Of a DNA stretch of 64,000 nucleotides, positions 8,396-17,371 are shown one piece after another. The notes below the pieces were generated by a model. It searched no databases and was not told the origin of the DNA. It saw only the letters and a program-made list of their open reading frames with translations. Every line of letters starts with the position of its first letter. Within the stretch, counting starts at the first letter, position 1. This stretch comes from Betaproteobacteria bacterium (GTDB lineage: Bacteria; Pseudomonadota; Gammaproteobacteria; Burkholderiales; Rhodocyclaceae). The DNA is taken from assembly GCA_016720065.1 (NCBI GenBank), contig JADJXY010000002.1, forward strand, positions 1,625,001-1,689,000, given 5' to 3'. The position numbers and the translations under genes are program-made.

Positions 8396-11233
8396 TCAGT
8401 ACTCGATCTTGCCCAGGGCGGACTCGACCAGAGCTTTTTGTTGCTGGTTGTGCTTGGCGAGATACCCTACCGCCGGCGACGACGAGGCGGGACGGGACAC
8501 CAGGAGCAGTTTCTGGGTGCCGCCCAACTGGGTATCCAGATGGTGGCGGGAAGCGATCCAGTACCAGGCGCCCTGGTTGCGCGGCTCTTCCTGACACCAG
8601 ACGATTTCCGTCGCCTTGGGGTACTTGGCGAGTTCCTTGGCCAGGGAATCCTGGGGGAAGGGATAGAGCTGCTCCAGACGCACGATGGCGATGTGGTTGA
8701 GCTTCTGCTCGCGGCGGGCGGCGACCAGGTCGTAATAGACCTTGCCGCAGCACAGGACAACCCGGGTTACCTTTTTGGCGTCGAGTTTGTCCACTTCACC
8801 GATGACGCGCTGGAATTCGCCGTTGGCCAGATCTTCCAGGGGCGAGCAGGCGTCCTTGTGGCGCAGGAGGGACTTGGGCGACATGACGATCAGCGGCTTG
8901 CGCTGCATGCGGACCGCCTGACGCCGCAGCATGTGGAAGACCTGGGCGGCCGTGGTGGGCACGCAGACTTCCATGTTCAGCTCGGCACAGGCCTGCATGT
9001 AACGTTCCAGACGGGCTGAGGAGTGCTCCGGACCCTGGCCCTCGTAGCCGTGGGGGAGCAGCATGACCAGGCCGCAGGCCCGGCCCCACTTGGCTTCGCC
9101 GGAGGAGATGAACTGGTCGACGACCACCTGGGCGCCGTTGGCGAAGTCGCCGAACTGGCCTTCCCAGATCACCAGTTCATAGGGGTTGGCGGAGGCGTAA
9201 CCGTAGTCGAAGCCCAGGACAGCCTCTTCCGACAGCACCGAGTCGTAGCACTGGAAGCCGGCCTGCTTCTCCTGCAGGTGCTGCAGGGGATAGTAGGTGC
9301 CTTCGTTCCAGTTCTCGCGGTTCTGGTCGTGGAAGGCGGCGTGGCGGTGGAAGAAGGTGCCGCGGCCGACGTCTTCGCCGGAAATGCGCACGCCGTAGCC
9401 AGAAACCAGCAGGGAGGCGTAGGCCAGGTTCTCGGCCATGCCCCAGTCGACCGGCAGCTTGCCGTCGCCCATGGCAGCGCGATCCTCGACGATCTTCTTG
9501 ACCCGGGAGTGCAGGGTGAAGCCGGCTGGAAGCGTGGTCAGGCGCTGGGCCAGACGCTGCAGATCCTTGGCCGGTACGCGGGTGTCGCAGGTCTCGATGT
9601 AGTTCTTGGCGAGGAAGGGCATCCAGTCGATGGTATTGGGATGCTTATAGCCGGCCAGGACCGGGTTGTAGAGCAATTCGCCCTTGTCGAGGTGATCGCG
9701 GTACTGGGCGATCATCTGGTCGGGACCGTCTGCCGGCAGCACGCCCTCGGCGATCAGCTTGTCGCCGTAGAGCTTGCGGGTGCCCGGATGCTGGCCGATC
9801 TTCTTGTACATCAGCGGCTGGGTGACCATCGGCTCGTCCTGCTCGTTGTGGCCGAGTTTTCTGAAGCAGACGATATCCACCACCACATCCTTCTGGTACT
9901 TCTGGCGGAACTCCATGGCCACCTGGGTGGCCAGCGCCACGGCTTCCGGATCGTCTCCATTGACGTGGAAGATGGGCGCTTCCGCCATCTTGAAGATGTC
10001 CGTGCAGTACAGGGAGGAGCGGTAGTCACGGGGATCGCTGGTGGTGAACCCGATCTGGTTGTTCACCACGATGTGCAGGGTGCCCCCGGTGCCGTAGCCG
10101 CGCGTCTGGGCAAAATTGAGCATTTCCTGATTGACGCCCTGCCCTGCCACGGCAGCGTCGCCGTGCACCAGAACCGGCAGAACCTTCTGCTTGCCCACCG
10201 CGCCGCGCCGCACCTGGCGGGCGTAGACCGAGCCTTCCACCACCGGATTGACGATTTCCAGGTGCGAGGGGTTGAAGGCCAGGGTCAAGTGGCAGGGGCC
10301 GCCCGGGGTGTAGACGTCGGAGGAGTAACCCAGGTGGTACTTGACGTCGCCGGCCGAGAGATCGCTCTTCTTCTTGCCTTCGAACTCGTCGAAAAGCATG
10401 GCAGGAGCCTTGCCCAAGGTATTCACCAGCACGTTCAGGCGACCCCGGTGGGCCATGCCGATGACCACTTCATCGACCCCCAGCCGGCCACCGGTACGGA
10501 TGGCTTCATCCATGGAGACGATGAGGGACTCGCCCCCTTCGAGGGAGAAGCGCTTCTGACCGACGTAGCGGGTATGCAGGTAGCGCTCCAGGGTCTCTGC
10601 GGCAGTCAGTCGCTCGAGCAGACGCTTCTTTTGCTCCGGGTTGTAGGAGCCACGGGAGCGAATGGTCTCCAGCCGCTCCTGCAACCAGCGCTTCTCGCCG
10701 TAGTCGCTCATGTACATGTATTCGACGCCAATGGAGCCGCAGTAGGTCTGCTTCAGGGCCTCGACGATGTCGCCCAGCTTGGCGTTCTCCGGCGTGCCTT
10801 TGAAGGAACCGGCGTTGAAGGTCTTGTTCAGGTCGGAATCCGAGAACCCGTAGAAGGAGAGTTCGAGTTCGGGGATCGCCGGGCGGGGCATGCGCTTGAG
10901 GGGATCCAGGTCGGCCCAGCGGGTGCCGAGAAAGCGATAGACGTTGATCAGTTGGATGACGCCGACCTGCTTTTTGCCGTCCTCGCTGGACACCGGGGAT
11001 GCGGGCCGGAACCCGCCGTCCTTGGCCAGTTCCGCAAAGGCGGCGATGACCGGTGCGTGGGGCACGTCGCGGGCGACGTAACCCGGCATCTGGGTCAGGC
11101 GGTCGAAATAGTCGCGCCACTCTTCGGGCACGGCGGTCGGATTATTGAGATAGTTCTCGTAAAGCTCTTCGACGAAGGGCGCGTTGCCGCCGAAGTACAT
11201 CGAACTGTCGAACAATTGCGTCATCGTGGTCAT
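8396..11233 (-). CDS. sucA: 2-oxoglutarate dehydrogenase E1 component
   Basis: Thiamine-diphosphate decarboxylase of the 2-oxoglutarate dehydrogenase complex, 945 residues, a normal length. The N-terminal region carries the E2-binding SMYFGGNAPFVEELYENYL segment. Active-site regions include IGMAHRGRLNVLVNTLGK and the thiamine-binding GDAAVAGQGVNQE. The C-terminal half contains the pyrimidine domain, with ISGEDVGRGTFFHRHA and LPHGYEGQGPEHSS. It stands first in a sucA-sucB-lpdA unit. Confidence 0.97.
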   Translation of the reverse strand: MTTMTQLFDSSMYFGGNAPFVEELYENYLNNPTAVPEEWRDYFDRLTQMPGYVARDVPHAPVIAAFAELAKDGGFRPASPVSSEDGKKQVGVIQLINVYRFLGTRWADLDPLKRMPRPAIPELELSFYGFSDSDLNKTFNAGSFKGTPENAKLGDIVEALKQTYCGSIGVEYMYMSDYGEKRWLQERLETIRSRGSYNPEQKKRLLERLTAAETLERYLHTRYVGQKRFSLEGGESLIVSMDEAIRTGGRLGVDEVVIGMAHRGRLNVLVNTLGKAPAMLFDEFEGKKKSDLSAGDVKYHLGYSSDVYTPGGPCHLTLAFNPSHLEIVNPVVEGSVYARQVRRGAVGKQKVLPVLVHGDAAVAGQGVNQEMLNFAQTRGYGTGGTLHIVVNNQIGFTTSDPRDYRSSLYCTDIFKMAEAPIFHVNGDDPEAVALATQVAMEFRQKYQKDVVVDIVCFRKLGHNEQDEPMVTQPLMYKKIGQHPGTRKLYGDKLIAEGVLPADGPDQMIAQYRDHLDKGELLYNPVLAGYKHPNTIDWMPFLAKNYIETCDTRVPAKDLQRLAQRLTTLPAGFTLHSRVKKIVEDRAAMGDGKLPVDWGMAENLAYASLLVSGYGVRISGEDVGRGTFFHRHAAFHDQNRENWNEGTYYPLQHLQEKQAGFQCYDSVLSEEAVLGFDYGYASANPYELVIWEGQFGDFANGAQVVVDQFISSGEAKWGRACGLVMLLPHGYEGQGPEHSSARLERYMQACAELNMEVCVPTTAAQVFHMLRRQAVRMQRKPLIVMSPKSLLRHKDACSPLEDLANGEFQRVIGEVDKLDAKKVTRVVLCCGKVYYDLVAARREQKLNHIAIVRLEQLYPFPQDSLAKELAKYPKATEIVWCQEEPRNQGAWYWIASRHHLDTQLGGTQKLLLVSRPASSSPAVGYLAKHNQQQKALVESALGKIEY

Positions 11234-11302
11234 GAATGTCCCCTATTGGGTGTTATGGCTACCCGCGTGCCGGCCTTGAGGTGACACCGCGGCTACTGCT
11301 TG

Positions 11303-11332
11303 AAAAAAAGGCGACCCGCAGGCCGCCTTTTC
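11303..11332 (-). terminator. Rho-independent terminator after gltA
   Basis: On the minus strand an AAAGGCG stem pairs with CGCCTTT across a ten-base loop and ends in a run of T. It lies ten bases past the gltA stop, between gltA and sucA. Confidence 0.75.
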
Positions 11333-11342
11333 TTGGTCGCGC

Positions 11343-12641
11343 TCAGGCGCGCTGAGCGAGCGGTACGACGTCGCGCTTGGCAGCGCCAATGTAGAGTTGA
11401 CGGGGCCGACCGATCTTGTACTCGGGGTCGGTGATCATTTCTTCCCACTGGGTCATCCAGCCAACGGTACGGGCGAGGGCGAAGATGCAGGTGAACATCT
11501 CGGTGGGAATACCGATGGCCTTCTGGACGATGCCGGAATAGAAGTCCACGTTCGGGTAGAGCTTCTTCTCGACGAAGTAGGGATCTTCCAGGGCGATCTT
11601 TTCCAGTTCCATGGCCAACTTGAACAGGCGGTCGTTCTGCAGACCCAGTTCCTGGAGCACGTCGCCGCAGACCTTGCGCATGAGCTTGGCGCGGGGGTCG
11701 AAGTTCTTGTAGACGCGGTGACCGAAGCCCATGAGCTTGAAGGAATCGTTCTTGTCCTTGGCGCGATTGATGTATTCGCCCACGCGGGACACGTCGCCAA
11801 TCTGTTCCAGCATCTGCAGGCAGGCCTCGTTGGCGCCACCGTGGGCCGGGCCCCACAGACAGGCGATACCCGCGGCGATACAGGCGAAGGGATTGGCGCC
11901 GGAGGAACCGGCCAGACGCACCGTGGAGGTGGAGGCGTTCTGCTCGTGATCGGCGTGCAGGGTGAAGATGATGTCGAGGGCGCGGACCAGCACCGGGTTC
12001 GGCACGTACTTCTCGCAGGGGTTGCCGAACATCATGCGCATGAAGTTGGAGGTGTAGTCCAGCTCGTTATCCGGATAAATGAAGGGCATGCCGGTGCTGT
12101 ACTTGTAGGCCATGGCGACGATGGTCGGCATCTTGGCCACGAGGCGATTGAAGCTGACGTTGCGGTGATCGACGTCGGAGAAGTCCATGGCGTCGTGGTA
12201 GAAGGCAGACAGGGCGCCGACCACCCCGGTCATGACGGCCATCGGGTGGGCATCGCGACGGAAACCGGAGTAGAACTTGGTCAGTTGCTCGTGGACCATC
12301 GTGTGGTTCTTGATGGTCTTCTCGAACTGGGCTTTCTGGGTGGCGTTGGGCAACTCGCCGTTCTTCAGGAGGTAGGTGACTTCCAGGAAGTTGCACTGTT
12401 CCGCCAGTTGTTCGATGGGGTAGCCGCGGTAGAGCAGTTCGCCCTTGTCGCCGTCGATGAAGGTGACGCGGGATTTGCAGCTGGCGGTGGAGAGGAAGCC
12501 CGAGTCATAGGTAAACAAACCGGTCTTGGCGCCAAGGGTGCGGATATCGACACAGTCGTTGCCGTGGGTCGGAGACATGATCGGGAAATCGACGGGAGCC
12601 TGTCCATCGATGCTCAGGGTTGCCTTGCGTTCGGTCGTCAT
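11343..12641 (-). CDS. gltA: Citrate synthase
   Basis: Condenses acetyl-CoA and oxaloacetate to citrate. The 432 residues with an N-terminal beta domain are of the Gram-negative hexameric, NADH-sensitive type. Active-site features are HADHEQNASTSTVRLAGSS (substrate His), CLWGPAHGGANE (His acting as base) and a later GFGHRVYKNFDPRA with the catalytic Asp region. It lies between sdhE and sucA in the same orientation. Terminator-like hairpins on both sides suggest a partly independent transcript. Confidence 0.97.
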   Translation of the reverse strand: MTTERKATLSIDGQAPVDFPIMSPTHGNDCVDIRTLGAKTGLFTYDSGFLSTASCKSRVTFIDGDKGELLYRGYPIEQLAEQCNFLEVTYLLKNGELPNATQKAQFEKTIKNHTMVHEQLTKFYSGFRRDAHPMAVMTGVVGALSAFYHDAMDFSDVDHRNVSFNRLVAKMPTIVAMAYKYSTGMPFIYPDNELDYTSNFMRMMFGNPCEKYVPNPVLVRALDIIFTLHADHEQNASTSTVRLAGSSGANPFACIAAGIACLWGPAHGGANEACLQMLEQIGDVSRVGEYINRAKDKNDSFKLMGFGHRVYKNFDPRAKLMRKVCGDVLQELGLQNDRLFKLAMELEKIALEDPYFVEKKLYPNVDFYSGIVQKAIGIPTEMFTCIFALARTVGWMTQWEEMITDPEYKIGRPRQLYIGAAKRDVVPLAQRA

Positions 12642-12676
12642 GGTTACTTCCCTTTTTCAGGTGTGGTCACTTCGCT

Positions 12677-12709
12677 GCAAAAAAACGGCAAGCCCCTACT
12701 GTAGGGGGC
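12677..12709 (-). terminator. Hairpin with T-run after sdhE
   Basis: On the minus strand GCCCCCTA pairs with TAGGGGC across a three-base loop, then TTGCC and a seven-T run. It sits between the sdhE stop and gltA and probably ends or attenuates the sdh transcript. Confidence 0.6.
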
Positions 12710-12718
12710 CTACCTTAC

Positions 12719-12964
12719 TCAACTCTTACGTAACAGAGCCACGATGGGGGCGAAACGGAGATCATGACATTCGGCCTGACCGCTAATCAAGTACCAAAGG
12801 TCGTGATCCTCCATCAGGACTAGTTCTTCGAAGACCAATTGCTGCTGTTCATCAAGCTTTTCGAAGCCGTCGTCGAGAAAACGCGTCAGCGCAATATCCA
12901 GTTCCAGCAGAGCCCGCCGAACACATCGCCAGCGCATCCGCTCGTATCGCGCGCGATCCATCAT
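12719..12964 (-). CDS. sdhE: Succinate dehydrogenase flavinylation factor SdhE
   Basis: Small helical protein of about 81 residues (DUF339 family) that promotes covalent FAD attachment to SdhA. The start at MMDRARYERMRWRC gives the normal family length; the frame is open for 23 more codons upstream, but that part looks unlike the family. The helix with RMRWRCVRRALLELD holds the family signature, except that the conserved Gly of the RGxxE motif is Ala here (codon GCT). The C-terminal EDHDLWYLISG segment is typical. It is the last gene of the sdhCDABE unit, 107 bases after sdhB. Confidence 0.87.
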   Translation of the reverse strand: MMDRARYERMRWRCVRRALLELDIALTRFLDDGFEKLDEQQQLVFEELVLMEDHDLWYLISGQAECHDLRFAPIVALLRKS

Positions 12965-13071
12965 CAGTCTGCGATCCGTCTGACAGCCGGGGCGAGGGGC
13001 GATGTCCGACCGCTTGCCACGGCAGCACGGCAAACGAGTTCAGTACGGCACCACCTCACCGGGAACATGGA

Positions 13072-13782
13072 TCAGACGGCGCGGCGGACCATCATGTCCT
13101 TGATCTTGCCGATGGCCTTGGTCGGGTTGAGACCCTTCGGACAGACATCGACACAGTTCATGATGGTGTGGCAGCGGAACAGACGATACGGATCCTCGAG
13201 GTTGTCGAGGCGCTCGTTGGTGGCCTGGTCGCGGGTGTCGGCGATGAAGCGGTAGGCGGCCAAGAGGCCGGCCGGGCCGACGAACTTGTCCGGGTTCCAC
13301 CAGAACGACGGGCAGGAGGTCGAGCAGCAGGCGCACAGGATGCACTCGTAGAGGCCGTTCAGCTCTTCGCGATCTTCCGGCGACTGTAGGCGCTCGCGCT
13401 CCGGCGGGGGGTCGTTGTTGATGAGGTAGGGCTTGATCGAGTGGTACTGTTTGAAGAACTGGGTCATGTCCACGATCAGGTCGCGGATGACCGGCAGGCC
13501 GGGCAGCGGGCGCAGAACGATGGGCTGCTTGAGCTCGTCGATGTCCTGCAGGCAGGCCAGGCCGTTCTTGCCGTTGATGTTCATGGCGTCGGAACCGCAG
13601 ACGCCTTCACGGCAGGAGCGGCGGTAGGACAGGGTGTCGTCCTTGGCCTTCAACTTGGTCAGGGCGTCCAGCAGCTTGCGGTCGGTGGGTTCGAGTTCCA
13701 CCGAGATGTCCTGCATGTAGGGCGCGTCGTCCTTGTCCGGATCGTAGCGGTAGATGCTGAATTGAACCGTACGCTTGGTCAT
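13072..13782 (-). CDS. sdhB: Succinate dehydrogenase iron-sulfur subunit
   Basis: A 236-residue electron-transfer subunit that carries electrons from SdhA FAD to quinone. The N-terminal plant-type ferredoxin domain has SCREGVCGSDAMNING for the 2Fe-2S cluster. The C-terminal domain has CILCACCSTSCP and CHTIMNCVDVCPKGLNP for the 4Fe-4S and 3Fe-4S clusters. All ligands appear present. It is 12 bases after sdhA, in the sdhCDAB-E order. Confidence 0.97.
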   Translation of the reverse strand: MTKRTVQFSIYRYDPDKDDAPYMQDISVELEPTDRKLLDALTKLKAKDDTLSYRRSCREGVCGSDAMNINGKNGLACLQDIDELKQPIVLRPLPGLPVIRDLIVDMTQFFKQYHSIKPYLINNDPPPERERLQSPEDREELNGLYECILCACCSTSCPSFWWNPDKFVGPAGLLAAYRFIADTRDQATNERLDNLEDPYRLFRCHTIMNCVDVCPKGLNPTKAIGKIKDMMVRRAV

Positions 13783-13794
13783 GTTTTTCTCCGA

Positions 13795-15579
13795 TCAGTA
13801 GGAGCGCGTCTTGAGCGCGATGGGTTCGACGGACAGCGGCTGCATGGTCACCGGCTTGTAAACGATTGTGTTGTCAACCGGGGAGAACAGCGTGTGCTTG
13901 AGCCATTCCTTGTCGTTGCGGCCGTTGGGGAATTCCGGGGTATCCGGCGCATCGTCACGGACGTGGGCGCCGCGGGATTCCTTGCGGGCTTCGGCAGAGA
14001 TCATGGTGGCCTTGGCGACTTCGATCAGGTTTTCCATCTCGAGGGCTTCGGTCCGGGCCGTGTTCCAGGCCATGGATTTGTCCTTGATCTCGAGTTGGCG
14101 AGCGGCCTTTTCGACTTCCAGGATCTTGCTCACGCCCTGCTTCAGCATGTCGCCGAAGCGGAAGACGCCGGCGTGGTCCTGCATGGTGCGCTGCATGGCC
14201 AGACGGGTTTCATGCACGTTGGCGCCGCCCTTGCGGTTGTCGATGGCGCTGATGCGGGCCAGGGACTTTTCGGCGGCGTCCTTGGGCAGGTCGCGGTGGG
14301 CCTTGCCGCCCTTGAGGTCTTCCACGGCGGAATCGCCGGCGGACTTGCCGAAGACCAGGAGGTCGAGCAGGGAGTTGGTGCCCAGGCGGTTGGCGCCATG
14401 GACGGAGGCGCAGGCGCACTCGCCGCCGGCGTAGAAGCCGGGGACCACGGTGTTGGCGTTGCCGTTCTGGGGCACGACGACACGGCCGGAGTAATGGGTC
14501 GGGATGCCGCCCATCTGGTAGTGACAGGTCGGCACCACCGGCAGCGGTTCCTTGATGCAATCGACGCCGGCGAACTGGATGCCGATTTCGCGGATGCCCG
14601 GCAGGCGCTTCAGGATGGTGGCGGGGTCGAGGTGGGTGATGTCGAGCAGGACGTAGTCCTTATTGACGCCACAGCCGCGGCCTTCCTTGATTTCGGTAGC
14701 CATGGCGCGGGAAACCACGTCGCGGGACGCGAGATCCTTGGCGTTCGGCGCATAGCGCTCCATGAAGCGCTCCTTGCTGCTGTTGCGCAGGATGCCGCCT
14801 TCGCCACGGACGCCTTCGGTAATCAGCACGCCGGCACCGGCCACGCCGGTGGGGTGGAACTGCCAGAACTCCATGTCTTCCAGCGGGATGCCGGCACGGG
14901 CCGCCATACCCAGGCCGTCACCGGTATTGATGAAGGCGTTGGTGGAGGAGTAGAAGATGCGGCCGGCACCGCCGGTCGCGAAAATGGTGGCGCGGGTGTG
15001 GAAGATCACCACCTGGCCGGTTTCCATTTCCATGGCGGTGACGCCGACGACATGGCCTTCGGCGTCGCGGATCAGGTCCAGGGCCATCCATTCCACGAAG
15101 AACTGGGTGTTGGCCTTGACGTTGCGCTGGTACATGGCGTGCAGCATGGCGTGACCGGTACGGTCAGCGGCCGCGCAAGAGCGACGCACCGGCTTTTCGC
15201 CGAAGTTGGACATGTGGCCGCCGAAGGGACGCTGGTAGATCTTGCCGTTGTCGGTACGGTCGAAGGGCATGCCGTAGTGCTCGAGCTCGACGACCACTTC
15301 GTTGGCCTTCTTGCACATGAACTCGATGGCGTCCTGGTCGCCGAGCCAGTCGGAACCCTTGACGGTGTCGTACATGTGCCACGTCCAGTGATCTTCCTCG
15401 GAGTTGCCCAGGGAGGCCGCGACGCCACCCTGGGCGGCGACGGTGTGGGAACGGGTCGGGAAAACCTTGGACAGGACGGCGGTCTTGAGGCCGGCCTCGG
15501 ACAATTGAATGGCCGAACGCAGACCGGCGCCACCGGCACCGACGATGACTGCATCAAACTTCAGAACAGGAATACTCAC
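13795..15579 (-). CDS. sdhA: Succinate dehydrogenase flavoprotein subunit
   Basis: Catalytic flavoprotein oxidising succinate to fumarate, 594 residues from the chosen GTG. That start is preferred because GGAGG at the end of sdhD lies just upstream and the protein then begins with the family-typical SIPVLKFDAVIVGAGGAG. The open frame extends a further 78 codons through sdhD, but that part is a shadow. FAD-binding features are VIVGAGGAGLRSA and the His of RSHTVAAQGGV, which carries the covalent FAD. Substrate-site residues lie in HPTGVAGAGVLITEG and the later HGANRLGTNSLLD. Confidence 0.97.
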   Translation of the reverse strand: MSIPVLKFDAVIVGAGGAGLRSAIQLSEAGLKTAVLSKVFPTRSHTVAAQGGVAASLGNSEEDHWTWHMYDTVKGSDWLGDQDAIEFMCKKANEVVVELEHYGMPFDRTDNGKIYQRPFGGHMSNFGEKPVRRSCAAADRTGHAMLHAMYQRNVKANTQFFVEWMALDLIRDAEGHVVGVTAMEMETGQVVIFHTRATIFATGGAGRIFYSSTNAFINTGDGLGMAARAGIPLEDMEFWQFHPTGVAGAGVLITEGVRGEGGILRNSSKERFMERYAPNAKDLASRDVVSRAMATEIKEGRGCGVNKDYVLLDITHLDPATILKRLPGIREIGIQFAGVDCIKEPLPVVPTCHYQMGGIPTHYSGRVVVPQNGNANTVVPGFYAGGECACASVHGANRLGTNSLLDLLVFGKSAGDSAVEDLKGGKAHRDLPKDAAEKSLARISAIDNRKGGANVHETRLAMQRTMQDHAGVFRFGDMLKQGVSKILEVEKAARQLEIKDKSMAWNTARTEALEMENLIEVAKATMISAEARKESRGAHVRDDAPDTPEFPNGRNDKEWLKHTLFSPVDNTIVYKPVTMQPLSVEPIALKTRSY

Positions 15580-15581
15580 GC

Positions 15582-15929
15582 TTACAGCCTCCAGAGAATC
15601 GCAGCAGCCCACGCGGTGTAGCCCACCAGCGCGGTCGCGGTCAGCACGTGCAGGGTCAGACGCAGGCCGGTCGGCTTGACGTAGTCCATCCAGATGTCGC
15701 GCACACCGATCCAGGCGTGGTAGAACAGGCTGACGAAAAAGAGGAAGGTCACGAACTTGATAAAGCCGTTGGCGAACACACCTTGCCAGGCTTCGAAGGT
15801 GCTCGGACGACAAATCAGCAGGACAGCGGCCATCAGCACCGAGTAGACGGCCATGATGACGGCGGTGGCACGCTGGACGATCCAGTCCTTGAGGCCGTAG
15901 TGGGCCCCGACGACGATACGGTTGATCAC
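15582..15929 (-). CDS. sdhD: Succinate dehydrogenase membrane anchor SdhD
   Basis: A 115-residue membrane anchor with three hydrophobic helices. With SdhC it forms the quinone and heme b site. The GTG start overlaps the sdhC stop by four bases. The helix with LFYHAWIGVRDIWMDYVKP contains the conserved His and Asp-Tyr region of the family (heme ligand and quinone site). Confidence 0.92.
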   Translation of the reverse strand: MINRIVVGAHYGLKDWIVQRATAVIMAVYSVLMAAVLLICRPSTFEAWQGVFANGFIKFVTFLFFVSLFYHAWIGVRDIWMDYVKPTGLRLTLHVLTATALVGYTAWAAAILWRL

Positions 15930-16312
15930 AGCAGCGCCCCCCACAGGATCAGGGTGAGCGGGATGCTCACGGCCAGAACCGCCGCGGCGGACTTGCTGGC
16001 GCCTTCCTTCTCGATACCGATGTGCAGATCGAGCAGCAGGAAGCGGATGCCGGCGCAGAAATGATGGCAGTAAGCCCAGATCAGGCCCGCCAGGACGACC
16101 TTGGCCGGCAGGGTCGAGGCCACGGCCTTGAAGGTGGCGAAGGTTTCGGGAGACGTCAGGCTCGCACCGAACAACCACAGCACAACGGGCAGGCACAGGA
16201 AAAGACCGGCGCCACTCACCCGGTGCAGGATGGAGACCTTGCCCGGCAAGGGCAGTCGAATCGTCGTCAAGTCCAAGTTCTTTGGACGCTTCTTGATGGT
16301 CATTTCTGCCAT
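15926..16312 (-). CDS. sdhC: Succinate dehydrogenase cytochrome b556 subunit SdhC
   Basis: About 128 residues with three membrane helices. The N-terminal RPKNLDLTTIRLPLPG and SILHRVSGAGLFLCLPVV (Ser and Arg of the quinone site) and the helix with AYCHHFCAGIRFLLLDLH (heme-ligand His) match SdhC. The ATG at 16312 has GAGGG at suitable spacing; another ATG three codons upstream is possible. It is the first gene of the operon. Confidence 0.93.
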   Translation of the reverse strand: MAEMTIKKRPKNLDLTTIRLPLPGKVSILHRVSGAGLFLCLPVVLWLFGASLTSPETFATFKAVASTLPAKVVLAGLIWAYCHHFCAGIRFLLLDLHIGIEKEGASKSAAAVLAVSIPLTLILWGALL

Positions 16313-16371
16313 GAACGTCATCCCTCGCGAAGTGTGCGGTAGTCCGCTTTTACGTGGTTTAAAAGTCCGTA

Positions 16372-16377
16372 ATTATA
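16372..16377 (-). promoter_or_regulatory. Putative -10 box of the sdh operon
   Basis: A perfect TATAAT on the minus strand, 59 bases before the chosen sdhC ATG. No good -35 box is visible at 16-18 bases spacing, which suggests an activator or a weak core promoter. Confidence 0.55.
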
Positions 16378-16441
16378 CATTCAAAACCGGGAGGAAGCCC
16401 CTGAAAACGGCGCCAATAAAGCTAAGCCGTAAGGATTAGGC

Positions 16442-17197
16442 TCACCCCAGTTCGTTCAGATAATGATGCCTGCGCGTGCTGTAAAGACCCCGCCGCCACT
16501 CGACGGGCTTGTTGCCGTAGGTGAAGGCCGTACGCTCGATCAACAGGAGCGCGCTCCCCTCCCCGACGGCAAGAAGTTTCGCACTGTGCGCATCGGCGGA
16601 GACCGCCCTAAGACGCTCTTCGGCCCGGATCATGCGGACTCCGTAATCATTCTCGAACAGGCTGTAAAGGGAACGCTCGGAAGCGCGCAGGCGCTCCAGG
16701 GTCAAGCCGGGGAAAAGCTCACCGACCAGGTATATCTGATCCAGGACGACCGGCTCTCCTTCGAAGCGCAGCAAGCGCTCGACCGCCACCACCGGATCGC
16801 CGGTCGCAATCTGCAGGGCTGCGGCCACCTCGGCCGAAGCCGCGAGGTTGCGGCACGACAAGGGCTCGCTCACCGAGTGTTCGTTGGCGCCGCTGTCCGG
16901 GATCAAACGCAGAAAACGGTAGGCTGAACGGGGGTCGTCATGGGTGGCCACGAAGGTCCCCTTGCCCTGGCGGCGCACCAGGAGGTTTTCGGCCGCCATT
17001 TCGTCGATGGCTTTTCTGACCGTTCCCTGGCTGACGTTGAAGTGTGCGGCGAGTTCGGCTTCGCTGGGAATCGCGTCCCCTGGGCCCCATTCGCCCTCCT
17101 CCAGGCTCTTGATCATGAATTCCTTGATCTGCCGGTAGAGGGGGCTGAAGGTGGGCGAGGGCGAGCGCGTGACCGGGCGGGAAGCTTCGCGATTCAT
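16442..17197 (-). CDS. GntR-family (HutC/UTRA type) transcriptional regulator
   Basis: A 251-residue DNA-binding regulator. The N-terminal winged helix (about 18-85) contains DAIPSEAELAAHFNVSQGTV and RRQGKGTFVA, the GntR signature. The C-terminal UTRA ligand domain (about 100-245) includes VERLLRFEGEPVVLDQIYL and ends in the typical YSTRRHHYLNELG. It is flanked by sdhC and mdh, and a perfect palindrome lies between it and mdh. It is therefore a likely regulator of TCA-cycle genes, probably responding to a carboxylic acid; the ligand is not determined. Confidence 0.9.
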   Translation of the reverse strand: MNREASRPVTRSPSPTFSPLYRQIKEFMIKSLEEGEWGPGDAIPSEAELAAHFNVSQGTVRKAIDEMAAENLLVRRQGKGTFVATHDDPRSAYRFLRLIPDSGANEHSVSEPLSCRNLAASAEVAAALQIATGDPVVAVERLLRFEGEPVVLDQIYLVGELFPGLTLERLRASERSLYSLFENDYGVRMIRAEERLRAVSADAHSAKLLAVGEGSALLLIERTAFTYGNKPVEWRRGLYSTRRHHYLNELG

Positions 17198-17241
17198 GGG
17201 AGGAATTTCATCACAAATCCCCCGGAGCGTCCATAAAAAGT

Positions 17242-17257
17242 TGTCTTATATAAGACA
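17242..17257. promoter_or_regulatory. Perfect palindromic operator TGTCTTATATAAGACA
   Basis: A 16-base perfect palindrome between gntR and mdh. It lies 45 bases before the gntR start and just upstream of the mdh -35 box. Its size and symmetry fit a GntR-family dimer site. No exact second copy was seen in front of sdhC. Confidence 0.75.
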
Positions 17258-17266
17258 GATGACGAA

Positions 17267-17295
17267 TTGACACTCCGACGCGAAGCTTCTAACAT
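17267..17295 (+). promoter_or_regulatory. Sigma70 promoter of mdh
   Basis: TTGACA at 17267-17272, a 17-base spacer, and TAACAT at 17290-17295. The -35 box is perfect and the spacing ideal. The GntR-type palindrome ends nine bases upstream. Confidence 0.7.
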
Positions 17296-17371
17296 CTGCC
17301 GTCTCCGCGCCCGCCCGGGCGTTCGAGGTTCCGCCCCTTATCCACGCATCCCACATCATCAGGAGAGACAT

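Noticed and set aside
13441..15621. Very long plus-strand open frame opposite sdhA and sdhB
   Set aside because: It is an antisense frame produced by GC-rich codon use; no recognisable domain or ribosome-binding site, and the minus-strand genes are unambiguous.
15580..15813. N-terminal extension of sdhA through sdhD
   Set aside because: The extra residues do not look like SdhA, and a GTG with GGAGG gives the normal N-terminus.
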